From positions 53,501-117,500 of the forward strand of contig CAUYUJ010009602.1 of assembly GCA_963575745.1 (NCBI GenBank): a DNA stretch of 64,000 nt. The letters run 5' to 3'. This document shows positions 1 through 10,716 of the stretch, one piece after another. The notes below the pieces were generated by a model. It saw only the letters and a program-made list of their open reading frames with translations, was not told the origin of the DNA and did no database searches. This DNA is from Prorocentrum cordatum (Eukaryota; Sar; Dinophyceae; Prorocentrales; Prorocentraceae). The first letter of the stretch is position 1; each line of letters opens with the position of its first letter. The translations under genes and the position numbers were made by a program.

Positions 1-638
1 CGCCACTCTCGAGGGCTGCGGGGGGTTCCAGCGGAGTGAAGCACCACCCAGGCTCATATTGGACCTCGCCGTTCCGGGGCGGGCTGCGATGTGCGAAACT
101 GTCGCCACTTTCTAGGTTTGCCAGGGGGTCCAGCGGAGTGAGGCACCACCCAGTCTCAGATTGGACCTCGCCGTCCCTGGGGGGCTGCGATCTGCGAAAC
201 TGTCACCACTGTCGAGGGCTGATGGGGGGTCTAGCGGAGTGAAGCACCACCCAGACTCACATTGGACCTCGCCGTCCCTGGGGGGCTGAGATCTGCAAAA
301 CTGTCGCCATTTTCGAGGGCTGCTGGGGGTCCAGCGGAGTGAGGCACCACCCAGGCTCAGATTGGACCTCGCCGTCCTTGGGGGGCTGCGATGTGCGAAA
401 CTGTCGCCACTTTCGAGGCCTTTTGGGGGGTCCAGCGGAGTGCGGTATCACCCAGACTCAGATCAGACCTAGCCATTCTTGGGAGGTTGCGATCCGCGAA
501 ACTGTCGCTGACTTCGCGAGCCGCTGGGGGTTTTAGCGGGGTGAGGCACCACCCAGACTCAGATTAGACTTCGCTATTCCTGGGTGGCTGCGATCTGCGA
601 AATCGTCGCCACTTTCGAGGGCTCCAGGGGGATCCAGC
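1..638. repeat. ~101-bp tandem satellite, block 1 (about 6-7 units)
   Basis: The string CGCCACT/CGCCATT TTCGAGGG recurs at about 1, 105, 206, 304, 405, 506 and 607. Each unit also carries GGTCCAGCGGAGTGA, CACCACCCAGACTCA and GACCTCGCCGTCCCTGG. Spacing is 98-104 bp, so reading frames drift between units. The short ORFs here (with WTSPSLGGC-like peptides) are repeat artefacts. The left end is cut by the window edge. Confidence 0.95.
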
Positions 639-1165
639 GGGGCGCCGTCGCGGACCGCCCGCAGACCTGGCGGCGCGCTTTCGAGCATTTAGCTCCCGCA
701 CTGCAGAGTGCGGGGAAGAAGCAGGGAAGCTGGCGGGCGAAGGCCTCGCTCCTTTCTTGTACTAATTATAAGCAGCTTCAATCATTTTGTCGAGCGCCGC
801 GGCGACATTGCGCAGGCAGCACTGCATCTCTAGCGCACGACCGACAAAGGCAATTCTCTTCGGCATCTTCCCGTCGCTTTCGTCGTCGTCCTCTGCCCCG
901 TTGCCACCTTCCCTCTGCTGCTGCCGCGCTGACGGGTCGGTCACCACGCGTCCTTTTCCTGCCTTTCGTTCCTGCCCCCATGTCCCCCTCAAGCCTGGGC
1001 GCTCGCTCCTCGTCCTTCTGCTGTTGTCCTGTGAATCGTGCCACGTGACCGCGCCCCATGTAGATTGCACAGTATATAACGGTGCCTGCACTGTCATTGT
1101 CCTGGCAAGTTTACGCCGACTCCTCTTGCCACTTGATGCGCATTTGTTGGGTACGTCACAGGGGA
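639..1165. repeat. ~530-bp spacer unit, copy 1 of 2
   Basis: This unique-looking segment between the satellite blocks is repeated at 2571-3100. Both copies start GGCG(C/T)(C/T)GTCGCGG, contain ATCATTTTGTCGAGCGCCGC and GCAGGCAGCACTGCATCT, and end near TTGCCACTTGATGC. They are collinear with many substitutions and small indels. No conserved reading frame is shared by the two copies, so it is treated as non-coding repeat. Confidence 0.9.
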
Positions 1166-1299
1166 GTTTCCCAACCCTCCAGCGTTGGGTTCTCGTTTGG
1201 AATAGAGCACTGCGGTCGCACACCTTCCCGCCCCCCCGCCTTTTCTCTCCTGCCTCTCACCTCACTCATTCCTTCGAGCCGGCTTGCCTCCTACTTGGC

Positions 1300-2570
1300 C
1301 ATCCTTGGAGAGCTGCGATCTGCAAAACTATCGCCATTTTCGAGGGCTGCTGGGGGTCCAGCGGAGTTGTATCCCACGCGGATTCAAATTAGACCTCGTC
1401 ATCTTTGGGGGGTTGCGATTTGCGGAAGTGTCGCCACTTTCGAGGGGCTGTTGGGGGGTCCAGCGGAGTGAGGTCCCTCGCGGATTCAAATTCGACCTCG
1501 CCATCCCTGGGGGGCTGCAGTCTGCGAAACTGTCGCCACTTTCGAAGGCTACTGGCGGGTTCAGCGGAGTGAAGACCCACGCGGATTCAAATTAGACCTC
1601 GTCATCTTTGGGGGGTGACATCTGCGAAGGGTCGCCACTTTCGAGGGCTGTTGGGGGGTCCAGCGGAGTGAGGTCCCACAAGGATTCAAATTAGACCTCG
1701 CCATCCGGGGGGGGCTGGGCCTGCGAAACTGTAGCCACTTTCGAAGGTTGCCGGCGGGTTCAGCGGAGTGAGGTCCCACGAGGATTCAAATTAGACTTCG
1801 CCATCCCTGGGGGGCTGCGATTTGCGAAACCGTCGCCACTTTCGAGGGGTGCTGGGGGGTCCAGCGGAGTGACGTGTTATCCGGATTCAATCAAATTAGA
1901 CCTCGCTCGCCCTGGGGGGCTGCGATCTGCGAAACTGTCGCCACTCTCGAGGGTTGCTAGGGGGTCCAGCGAAGTCACGTCTTACCCAAACCCAAATTCG
2001 ACCTCGCCATCCCTGGGGGGCTGCGCTTTGCGACACTGTCGCCACTTTCGAGTGCTGCTAGCGGGTCCAGTGGAGCGACGTCTTACCCAGATCCACCCTG
2101 GGGGGCTGCGATCTGCGAAACCGTCGCCACTTTCGAGGTCTGATGGGGGGTCCAGCGGAGCGATGTGTTACCCATATTCAAATTCGACCTCGCCATCCTT
2201 GGGGGGGGGGGGGGGCGCGATCTGCGAAATTGTCGCCACTCTTGAAGGCTGTAGGGGGTCCAGCGGAGTGACGTCCTGCCCAGATTCAGACTCGGCCTTG
2301 CCATCCCTGCGGGGCTGGGGCCTGCGAAATTGTCGCCTTTTTCGAGGTCTGCTGCGGGCTTCCGCGGAGTGACGTTCTCTATTCAGATCCAGATTCGACC
2401 TCACCATCCCGGGGGGGCTGCGCTCTGCGAAACTGTCGCCACTTTCGAGGGCTGCTTGTGGGTCCAGAACAGTGACGCATTGCGCAGACTCAGGTTCGAC
2501 ACCATGTTTGGGGGGCTGCGGCCTGCGAGATTGTCGCGCCATTTTCGAGGGTTGCCGGGGGTCCAGAGAG
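1300..2570. repeat. ~101-bp tandem satellite, block 2 (about 13 units)
   Basis: This is the same satellite as at 1-638. Landmarks CGCCA(C/T)TTTCGAGG recur at about 1332, 1433, 1535, 1632, 1734, 1830, 1938, 2040, 2126, 2234, 2330, 2434 and 2540. One unit near 2090 is shortened to about 86 bp and one near 2200 contains a G12 run. The units are more diverged than in block 1 (GATTCAAATTAGACCTCG replaces CAGACTCAGATTGGACC). Confidence 0.95.
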
Positions 2571-3100
2571 GCGCTGTCGCGGGCCGCCCGCAGACCTGGT
2601 GGCGCGCCTTGGAGCGTTTACCTCAGCACTGGAAAGTGCAGGACAAAAGAGAAGCTGGCCGGCGAGCCCTGCCTCGGTCGCTTCTTGCAGTAACTGTTAG
2701 CAAAGGTTTAATCATTTTGTCGAGCGCCGCGGCGACATGGCGCAGGCAGCACTGCATCTTTAGCGCGCTACCGATAATAGCAACACTCTTCGGTCTCCTC
2801 CCGTCACTTTCGTCTTCGTCTTCTGCCCCGTTGCCACCTTCCCTCTGCTGCTGCCGCGCTGACGGTTCGGCCCCCCGCGCGTTCTTCTCCTGCCTTTCGT
2901 TCCCGCCCCCATGTCCTCTTCGAGCCTGGGCCCTCGTTCCTCGTACTTCTGCTGTTGCCCTGTAACTCGTGCCACGTGAGCGCATCCCATGTAGCTTGCC
3001 CAACATGCAACGGCGCCTGCATTGTCACTGTCCAGGCAAATTTGGGCCAACTCTTCTTGCCACTTGATGCAAATTCGTTGGGCACGTCGCAGCATAATTC
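2571..3100. repeat. ~530-bp spacer unit, copy 2 of 2
   Basis: Collinear homologue of 639-1165 beginning GGCGCTGTCGCGGGCCGCCC and ending near TTGCCACTTGATGCAAATTCG. With the satellite block before it, it forms the second copy of a higher-order repeat of about 1.93 kb. No coding content is supported. Confidence 0.9.
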
Positions 3101-3925
3101 TCCCCAGATGGCGCTGGGGGTCCGCAGAAGTCCTGGGGCCCCCCAGGAAATTCTAGACGTTTCGCGTAACCCCACCAGCCCATCCAGAGACGATGCCCAG
3201 AGGAGTTGCCTCGATCGGTGAAGTGGGCAGCACACAGAGAAACAGGTCCCTCTTGGAGCGCTCTTGGGACACTCTTGGGCGCTTTTGGGGCCGTATTGGG
3301 ACCCTCTTGGGCCTCTCTCCAGGGGCCTCTTGGAGCGTATCGGGTGCCTCGGGGAGCCTCTTGGGGCCTCTTTGGGGTCTCTTGGGGGCATGTTTGAGGC
3401 CTCCTGGGCGTCTCTTGGGGCCTCCTGGGTGCCCCAATCTTGAGGCGCTCTTGGAAGCCTTCGAAGCGCTCTCAGGGCCATTTTGGAGGACATCGATCAA
3501 ACAAGACGGGAGCTTTAATCAGAGCTGCCCCTAGCCCCACAAGTCGCCTCTTGGGGGTTCTTGGTCGCTCTTGGGGCGCTCTTGGGTCCGTCTTGGGGCT
3601 CTCTTGAGCCTCTCTTGGAGGCCTCCCGGGCCATCTTGGGGCCTCGGACGGTCATCGGAAGCGAAACGGCGACAAAGCAACAGTCATTGATTTTCCGTAG
3701 GTGTTGAAAAGATGTTGGCCTCGTCGGGGCCTCCTTGGGGAGCTCTTTGGCCACTCGGAGCTGTCTTGGAGCGGTCTTGGGGCCTCTTGCATCTTGGGAG
3801 CCATCTTGAGGCTTCTTGGGATATATTGAGCCATCTTGGAGATCACCTTGGGCTCTCCGAGGCGCTCTTGGAACCATCTTGGGCCATCTTGGACGCTCCA
3901 ACCCCCAGCGGCCCCCGCCCAGGTC
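3101..3925. repeat. Degenerate short repeat rich in CTCTTGGGGCC
   Basis: Dozens of imperfect 10-30 bp units of the type GGCGCTCTTGGG(A/G)CC and GCCTCTTGGGGCCTC follow each other with no fixed period. A break of ordinary sequence at about 3640-3720 contains GACAAAGCAACAGTCATTG. ORFs on both strands are by-products of the repeat. A related array in the opposite sense lies at 56380-56590. The stretch 3925-4080 shows nothing recognisable. Confidence 0.75.
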
Positions 3926-4084
3926 CGGGGGAGAGGGCACGGGGAGGGGTCAAGACCCTCCTAGATAGCAAGCCGTCGAGCTCACTCCCACCCGCCATCC
4001 CGACACATAAGTAACACCCGAGCCTCAGCATGTTTTGCGGTCGTTTTTGGATGGGCAGCTACTGGGAACCAACACCGAGCCCAT

Positions 4085-4290
4085 GTGCGCGACGCTCGGG
4101 CGAGGTGCGCCACATGTGCCAGGCGCGCCACGCGCGTCAGGCACCCTCGTGGCCCGAGCGTGCCAGGCACACCTGGTGCGCCAGATGCGCCACGTGCCTC
4201 CACGTGCGCCAGGGGTGCCGCATACTCCAGCCGCGCCAGGTGCGCCACGTTCGGGGCACGTGCAGAGTGTGTCAGGTGCGCCTGCGCACG
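4085..4290. repeat. Short repeats built on GTGCGCCA
   Basis: Imperfect repeats of GTGCGCCA(C/G)(G/A)TG, GCGCCAGG and CACGTG spaced by 8-20 bp. All six frames give cysteine- or arginine-rich short ORFs typical of repeat artefacts. The following stretch 4290-4845 contains no recognised gene or repeat. Confidence 0.65.
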
Positions 4291-4845
4291 TGACAGCACA
4301 CATCGGGAGACATGTCGGCCTCCATCGAAAACCAATGCGCATCATTGTGTCTGGTTGGCCTGCGCACAGCAGGCCATACGACACCATTTGACAATGCTCT
4401 CGGGGTGGCCGCGCATGATCCAGATTTAGCCGCGAGGTGCATTTTGTAATTTTTGCCAGGGATGGTCGCCCTGCGCGCAGCAGGCAATATGCTGACACCC
4501 CCGCCGTCCCTGCCCCCCAAAAGGACAAAGTGCTCGCTTGCCACACGAACATGACTCCAGACTTTGGCCCAATATGTACTTTGTCTTGTTTTTTTGACAG
4601 GGATGGTGGGGGGGAGCCCTCATGGGATTGTCATTTTTCCTGGTTGGCTGCCGGTTGCCTGGGGGAGGGGGTGTATATTAATACGGAACAGTCTTAACCC
4701 CTCTCCGAAGGGGAAGACGGGCAGATGGAAGACAAAACACCTTAGAGCACCTACTTCCTAAAGGGCTGGTGGGATTCAAAGCTCGACGATAAACGCGCCC
4801 CTGGATATCTTACAGTAATGTTTCTTTGCGTGCGTACCGCTTGTA

Positions 4846-4975
4846 GGGGTGGATGAGGAGGAAGAGGAGCAGGAGAAGGAGGACTCCGACGGCGACGGCG
4901 ACGGCGACGACGTTGACGACAGCGACGTCGGCGGCGAGGGCGACGACGCCGATCAGGACGACGACGCAGCCCTGG
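4846..4975. repeat. Trinucleotide tract, GAG/GAC-rich
   Basis: A GAGGAGGAAGAGGAG run grades into (GACGGC)n and (GACGAC)n. The Asp/Glu-rich and Arg/Thr-rich ORFs over it follow from the triplet repeat. The stretch 4975-5490 is otherwise without recognised features. Confidence 0.8.
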
Positions 4976-5494
4976 AGGTCACGGGAGGTCCCTCGAGGCT
5001 TCTGGGGGTTCCAATATGCAAACCAAATCAATCCACCATTATCCAGTTGCGCTGCCGCGCGATTCCGCCACCGCGCTCGGGCGGGCGAGGGGGGGAACGT
5101 CTGGGGGGGGAGGAGGGGGGTCCATGGAACCCCCCTTTCCCCAGGTTTTGTATTTGAGACATTTATTTTGCCTGGAAGGCCAAACATGCAGGGACTAAGC
5201 CGCGCAAGCGAACGCATCTTGGGGTCGATGCGTCGGGGGGTCCTACTTCCTGTGCGCAAAAAGCGACAGGGCCCATCGCACACCAACCGCTGCAAGCGCG
5301 GCGGCGGTTTTTGCTCCGAGCGATCCCCGCCCAAGAACGCGAGGCTGGATACCTGGGGATTCCCACACATGAGGCTTGGCCGCAGTCGTCACTCGTCCAA
5401 GGCACGTGGCGGGATAACCAGGTAGCCTGGCAGCCATGGTATGCAGGGTGTGCGAGGCGGGTCTGGGATCGTTTTAAACAAATACCAAGCCCGA

Positions 5495-5665
5495 CCTGTC
5501 GGGTGAGGACAAGCGACGACGAAGAAAACGGCGATCAGTTTCATGCCGACCCTGCGACGACGAAGAGTATGTCGACGACGCCGACGACGCCGACGGCGGC
5601 GGTGGCAGTGCCGACGTTGGCGACGACGACGACGACGACGACGACTATGACGACGACCGGTGCAC
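5495..5665. repeat. (GAC)n trinucleotide tract
   Basis: GACGACGAAG and (GACGAC)n with interruptions. The complementary (GTC)n-type tract at 6355-6550 lies in opposite orientation about 0.8 kb away, so the pair could form a large imperfect hairpin. No gene is supported. Confidence 0.8.
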
Positions 5666-5869
5666 GCAGGCTGGACCGCCGAGGCGCTCGCCGGCGTGGC
5701 CTGCCTGCCGCAGTCGCTCGCCCGCGTCGAGCGCGCCGTGTTCGCGCGCCGCGACGCGCTCTGGTCCTGAGAGCCCGCCGCGATCCTCGGGGGCAACGTT
5801 ACATCTCCGACGATAATAATGTCAATCTCGTTTTTTTGGTCCGGAATTTCGGCCTTCGGGGCCAGTTAT

Positions 5870-6300
5870 CGAGCCCTGGGACCACACACGGATCTGTGGC
5901 GGAAAGCTACCCCCAGGCAAAGGGTCGGGACGTCTTGGGGCCGCGCACTGAAAAAATTACATTGGATGTCCGGGGTAGGCTTTCGGAACTTTTCGCGCGG
6001 TCTCAACGCTTTTTGTCCAGCTTCGGGGTGCCTGTCAGAGGCTGCGCCTCGACGAGAGGCGTCTAGGGGTGACCAGATGGCCCCGAACGGCCGCCAGAGA
6101 GACCCGAGTTATGACTCGCGGATCATTTGGGGGGGAAGAGGCTCAGAGTGGGACGCATCGACTCCCGATTGCTCATTGATCGCCGATGAGGGCCCGACAG
6201 CCCACCCCGCCCAGGAGCGTGTGGTTTCGCTATCTGGGGCCTATTGCCAATCTATCGGCGACGCGGCGTCGCCGATTCCAGGTCGATGCTTCCCCCCCCC
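5870..6300 (+). repeat. Dispersed repeat module, copy 1
   Basis: Two blocks are shared with 62330-62590 in the same order and orientation. The first is GGCAAAGGGTCGGGACGTCTTGGGG (5910-5940). The second (about 6145-6300) begins CATCGACTCCCGATTGCTCA and includes ATCGCCGATGAGGGCCCGACAGCCCACCCCGC and TGCCAATCTATCGGCGA, and ends at GGTCGATGCTTCCCCCC. The module is longer here (about 390 bp against 230 bp). It is non-coding and resembles a dispersed non-autonomous element. Confidence 0.7.
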
Positions 6301-6354
6301 CTCCCCCCCTTGTTTCCCCACCTCCCCCCTCTGAGCCGGTCCCCCGCACATCGT

Positions 6355-6550
6355 TGCCTCTCATCGTTGGCTTCGTCGTTGCAGTCGTCGATCGTCGTTC
6401 GTCGGCGGCGACGACATTGTCGTCGGCCATCGTGGTCCTTGTCGTCGTCCTGGTCGTCGGCGGCGGAGTCGTTGTCATCGGCTTTGTCGGTTTTGTCAGT
6501 CGTTGTTGGCGGCGGCGGCCGTCGTTGCTGTCGTCGTCCTGATCGTCGTC
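6355..6550. repeat. (GTC)n / GTCGTC-rich tract
   Basis: Imperfect GTC/GTT/GGC trinucleotides, the reverse complement in character of the 5495-5665 tract. Valine-rich ORFs here are artefacts. Confidence 0.75.
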
Positions 6551-6865
6551 TTCGTCGTCCCGGCCCTGAGACTCGTAGGAAGCGCGACCTGCGCTGAACA
6601 GCAAGGCCTGGGGGCCCACGCTGCAGCAGAAAAGCCACGACGTCGGAGGATGTTCGGGGGAGGCACCTGGACCCATCCTCGATCCTCGAGCGCCGATGCC
6701 GTGTCGACGCGGGCTGTGCAGGGGCCGACGGAGAGCGGATGATGCCAAAGACCTTTGCGCAATCCTGGCATGCAGCAGGGCTGACATCTTACGCGCAGCA
6801 CTGGATCGCTCCTGGAGGGGCGGCGGGCTCGCAGCGCTCGTGGCCGCAAAGAACAAGCACGCAGC

Positions 6866-7200
6866 TTGTGCTTCTGCTCCTCCTCCTCCTCCTCCTCCAG
6901 CGTCGAAGGTCAGCAGTCGCGGGCAGGCAGGCCCTGATTGTAACGTCGGGGCCCTGTATCAATTTTGACACGCAGAGGCCTCTCAGAGCGGGCAGCTGAC
7001 GCATGGGACCTCCGACCGCCCTTCTCTTACCTTGCCGGCGTCTGGGGCTTGCTTTGGAATGCATCAGAGTGCAGATGGTATTGCACAGCGTTGCTAACTT
7101 TCGTAATGAGAGTCGTTGCAGGCTTGCCTTTGGTTTTTTGTCTGGAGCTCTCATGGCGTTCATGCTCCTCCTCCTCCTCCTCCTCCTCCTCCTCCATCTC
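6866..7200. repeat. Two (CTC)n tracts flanking about 270 bp
   Basis: CTCCTCCTCCTCCTCCTCC occurs at about 6877-6898 and again at about 7167-7195. Leu/Ser homopolymer ORFs across them are artefacts. From 7200 to about 8900 I see no convincing gene, only short CA runs (7507-7520, 8706-8719) and ordinary GC-rich sequence. Confidence 0.75.
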
Positions 7201-8899
7201 TATTTCGTCTCGCTCCTAGGATGGGAGGGAAGAGCTGGGCCCGATCCGTATAACGATGTGTCTCCGATAGCATCCAGGGGGTGCAGGCGTTCACTGCGTC
7301 TCCTTCGCAAGAGGCGGCGAAGAAGCGACTGCCCTCACTGTTAGGGCTCGCTCCTCGGCGCTTCCCGTCGGAGGCGGACGTGTTCAGGAGCCACCCCCTC
7401 TGCCCACAAGAGGCGGCGGCGGCGGCGCTCCACAAGAGTCCGAAGTGGCGGTCGGACTGGGGAGGGAAGGGGCAGAGCCCCCCTAACCTCTGCAGCTCGG
7501 CACCTCACACACACACACAAGGGACACTAGCGGCAGCCCCGTGCATGCACGGGGTGTGCCAGTTCACAACCCGTATGGAAGCGGCTCCCTCCTTAAACCA
7601 GGGAGGAGAGGCCATAATCAAACCACGGGTCGACAGCAAGCAGCAACGACGCTGAAGACGGGCGAGGGAGCAGGCGCGCGACCACGGGACGGCCGTCCAC
7701 CACCCCAGGCAGTGCACGTCCACCCGAGGGAGCGCCCCCGAGGGGGGGAGGAGAGCCCGAAGGCCAGAGGAGCGGGAAGGACGAGCAAGCGAGAGAGACG
7801 CGACGACACGCGGGAGGCAGCAGAAGGGACCTTTCCCCGCCGTTGGCGGGTTTCAGTCGATTGGGAACTAATTGGGCAGATTTAGCACGACCCGCGTTAG
7901 CAGACACGCAGAACATTCATCACTGCACAAACCGAACGCACAGGAGAAGAGGGGAGGAGAGGCGGCGCCAGCACGGATCGTTCAGGTTGGCATAGCACAT
8001 CTCAGGTCGTGTCGCCCAGGCGGGAGGTACCCGTCACAAGGAAGTTGGGCCCCCTGAGGAACCCGGACTAACGATCCACACCACGCGGCACGACTCCTTG
8101 TAGCGGTCACCACTCCTATCACTGCCCAGATGCAATATGGCCTTTAAGCATCTTGCCTTCAAAAGATTATGCCCCTCGAGCTCAAGATGGCCCGCAGGCT
8201 GTGGTCCCGCGAACGCTTACTTTTTCTCTGCCACCTCGGTCGTTGTCGCGGGCACTTCCTCGAACTTCTAATCTTTCAGGGTAATGGCGAAGTGCCTCTT
8301 CTTGAAGCCCTCCTCGCAGCTCTCGAGCATCGTAATGCTGGCAGCGGTACATGGGAACGCTTCTGGATACTTAGGACCGTGGCCTGTTTTCCCTTAGTTA
8401 CTTTTCGGCATGCGCCCGAGCAAGAGATCTCCAACTCGCCCCTCTGTTTGCAGCTCGATCTCTGTATAGTCTCTGTATGCACGCGGCCGCAAGCAGTCTT
8501 GTCTCCTGGTTGGCGATCACGCCAAACTTGAGGGCTAAGTCGGACTTCTGCTCGTCCCCATTGCATTCGACCTGTCGGTATGTGGCACCACGACTTTGTG
8601 GCACAGCGGATGCATCCCCAGGACCAGCGCGCACAAAACTGCTCGCCCCACATGGGATCAACACCTTCAGCACACGGCTGAGACTGCTTACACCCACCAA
8701 TCGCCACACACACACACACCGATTCGATCCAGAGAACTGCGAATTCCAGATGGCGCACGCTGGACACTCTCAGGCAGGGATGTGTGCTAACATATGCGTT
8801 CCCGCCAATTCAAAGGAAGCGAGCTCCTCGTGACATAGATCACACCAGTACGGGGGGGTCCACTAGATGATTGCGTACCGTCAGTGTCCCTCTTGACAT

Positions 8900-10555
8900 T
8901 GGACATCGTTCCCCCTTCTTAAACGCTTGATCTAGATGGTCTGCGGCATACTGCCTCGTAGTGTAGAACTTGTGACATGCTATGCAGTTGTTGGGCACCG
9001 TGGGGGCTGTTGCCAGTAGGTGTGTCCATGCCGGTCTGCTTCCGAGTTGGCTTGATGGGGCAAGACGTGTCGACGTGTGTCGAATCGGATGCCATAGCCT
9101 GGTATATCACACATATGCGGCGCAGGCACAGGCTGTGGTACTGCAAGGCCAGCTGGCTCGCCCCCTCCTCCCCAATGGCCTCCTTGCACAGCTCTTCTAT
9201 CCACTCCTGCCTCCACCTGTGCACCTCCGTCATCTTGTCTCTCTCCATCCTCCGCTTCCGCTCCTGGTATCCCGATGTTTATATGTCCTCGTAGGCCTTC
9301 TTTCCTCCTTCCACCTTCTTTAGCTTCTCCGTAGCGTTTCCGAGCACAGCTTCACAGACCTCGGGTTCACAAGAAAGAGCACCACGCCGAGCGATCAGGA
9401 CGCTTCGGACGTCAGGTGTGCCCAACACACTCCACTCACGCTGTGATGTCGACCAGTTGGCTCCACCAACGGAGTACTGAGCTTCCTCGTTGAGTCCCAG
9501 CTGATGATGTCCATTCGTCACAAAGGTTGTGCTTGTCCCAAGCGGCATAGCCCAACACAGTAGCAAGAAATACTACACGTCTATCAGGGCGCCGAATGTT
9601 GTTTGCCGCCAGCCGATCCTGTGCGCTTGGAGTGAACATCATGGCGTGCGCGTTCTCAACGTATATGTTACCTTGCCGTTGGGGTGCGCGGCGTGATGGT
9701 TCGTTCGTATCGTCCGTGGCTTCAGCCTTGGGGCACTCCTTCCCCTGCAGCACCCGTCTCGTTAGCTTGGACTGCACACTTTTTAGCTTCTGAAGCTCTG
9801 CCCCAGCCAGAGAAAAGCCGGTCACCCCTGAGAGCAACGCCGCTTCCACCATACTCTTGAAATTGACTCCCCCTCCCCTCGTTGGCTACGTCACTCCATC
9901 AGCTGCCGAATCCAGAAACCTGCTTCGCTCGTCTGCTGCGATACTCCACTTCTGACTTCACCTTCCTCTGGACCTGTAGTTGTGCGCATACGTACGTCGC
10001 TACTCTCTGCACCTCTCCCTTCATCACGTCATGGTCCAGATGCAGTCGTCCCCTCCCCCCATACTGCACTCTTCGTCTTTCCAATTGTACTCGGGAGTAT
10101 TGTTTCTCCGTGAGCTCCGTATCTCGATGCCTGAGTTGGGCATTCGTCCTGAGTCTGCAGTGCGTAGAATCTTGGACGGCTGATGTCCACGCGATGTTGT
10201 CAGAGAAACTCGGCACAGTGATGGCGAACAAGTCATTGGTCATGGTGTTGAGATACTGTCGTGCTTCCGCCTTCCCCGATAAGAGTCTCAGTCATTTCAT
10301 TTGCACGCATCTACCCCCCGCGCCCGGATCTCGAACTCTACCAACCGCATCATTAAACCAGATGCATGCAACCGTGTCCCCTGGAAGCGATCCTTGGCCT
10401 ACGCTTAGTTGCAAGTCGCCGTCCACGCACTCTATCACCACCTGTGCAGGGTCAAGTTTCTGTTCTAGGCGCTCCGCCCCAAAAGAGTCGCAGCGCTCGC
10501 GCACGTGTGCCTTTAACCTCTCATGATGAATGCTACGAAACGCATTGGTGGCATC
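8900..10555 (-). pseudogene. Reverse transcriptase (non-LTR type), 3' portion of a decayed copy
   Basis: Read on the minus strand, three frames together give an RT. Motif A is DATNAFRSIHHERL at about 10555-10520. Motif B is QGSLPGDTVACIWFN at about 10400-10345. A degenerate motif C (TNDLFAI where YxDD is expected) lies at about 10235-10215. A thumb or post-RT segment VEAALLSGVTGFSLAG followed by QKLKSVQSKLTRRVLQG lies at about 9850-9745, typical of the region after the polymerase core in non-LTR RTs. Further frames continue to about 8920. The frames are broken several times and the second acidic pair is lost, so it is dead. Its 5' part lies beyond the LINE at 15924 and above; the two halves join in frame if the LINE and one copy of the target duplication are removed. 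It is older than the LINE that split it. Family assignment below the RT level is uncertain. Confidence 0.75.
10538..10555. repeat. Target-site duplication, left copy
   Basis: AACGCATTGGTGGCATC matches 15907-15923 (AACGCATTGGCGGCATC) at 16 of 17 positions. It sits immediately before the SL at the LINE 5' end. Confidence 0.85.
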
Positions 10556-10557
10556 TC

Positions 10558-10579
10558 TCCGTATCCATTTTGGCTCAAG
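10558..10579 (+). other. Dinoflagellate spliced-leader sequence at LINE 5' end
   Basis: Reads TCCGTATCC followed by ATTTTGGCTCAAG. The dinoflagellate SL is DCCGTAGCC followed by ATTTTGGCTCAAG, so the only difference is G to T at position 7. It falls exactly at the junction between the target duplication and the LINE leader. This is where the 5' end of a trans-spliced mRNA would be copied during retrotransposition. Confidence 0.9.
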
Positions 10580-10610
10580 TTCGAAACGTTGCCCTGGCGC
10601 TTCGAACTTG
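10576..10610 (+). promoter_or_regulatory. 5'-leader stem-loop overlapping the SL end
   Basis: CAAGTTCGAA (10576-10585) and TTCGAACTTG (10601-10610) form a perfect 10-bp stem with a 15-nt loop. The 5' arm includes the last four bases of the SL, so the hairpin exists only in the trans-spliced form. Its function is unknown. Confidence 0.6.
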
Positions 10611-10716
10611 GACGCAGCCAAGGGGTTGGCCCGAGCGTCCCGAGGGTAGTCCTCACACTTTCTTTCTGGTTCCAGGGATCATTCCACGAATTACTCCTGT
10701 TTCGTGCTCGGCCGTG

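Noticed and set aside
36-2542. ORFs with WTSPSLGGC / RNCRHFRGL peptides on both strands
   Set aside because: They are translations of the ~101-bp satellite; unit length is not a multiple of three and frames drift.
4085-4430. Cys-rich and Arg-rich small ORFs suggesting secreted peptides
   Set aside because: They follow the GTGCGCCA repeat and have no signal peptide or conserved spacing.
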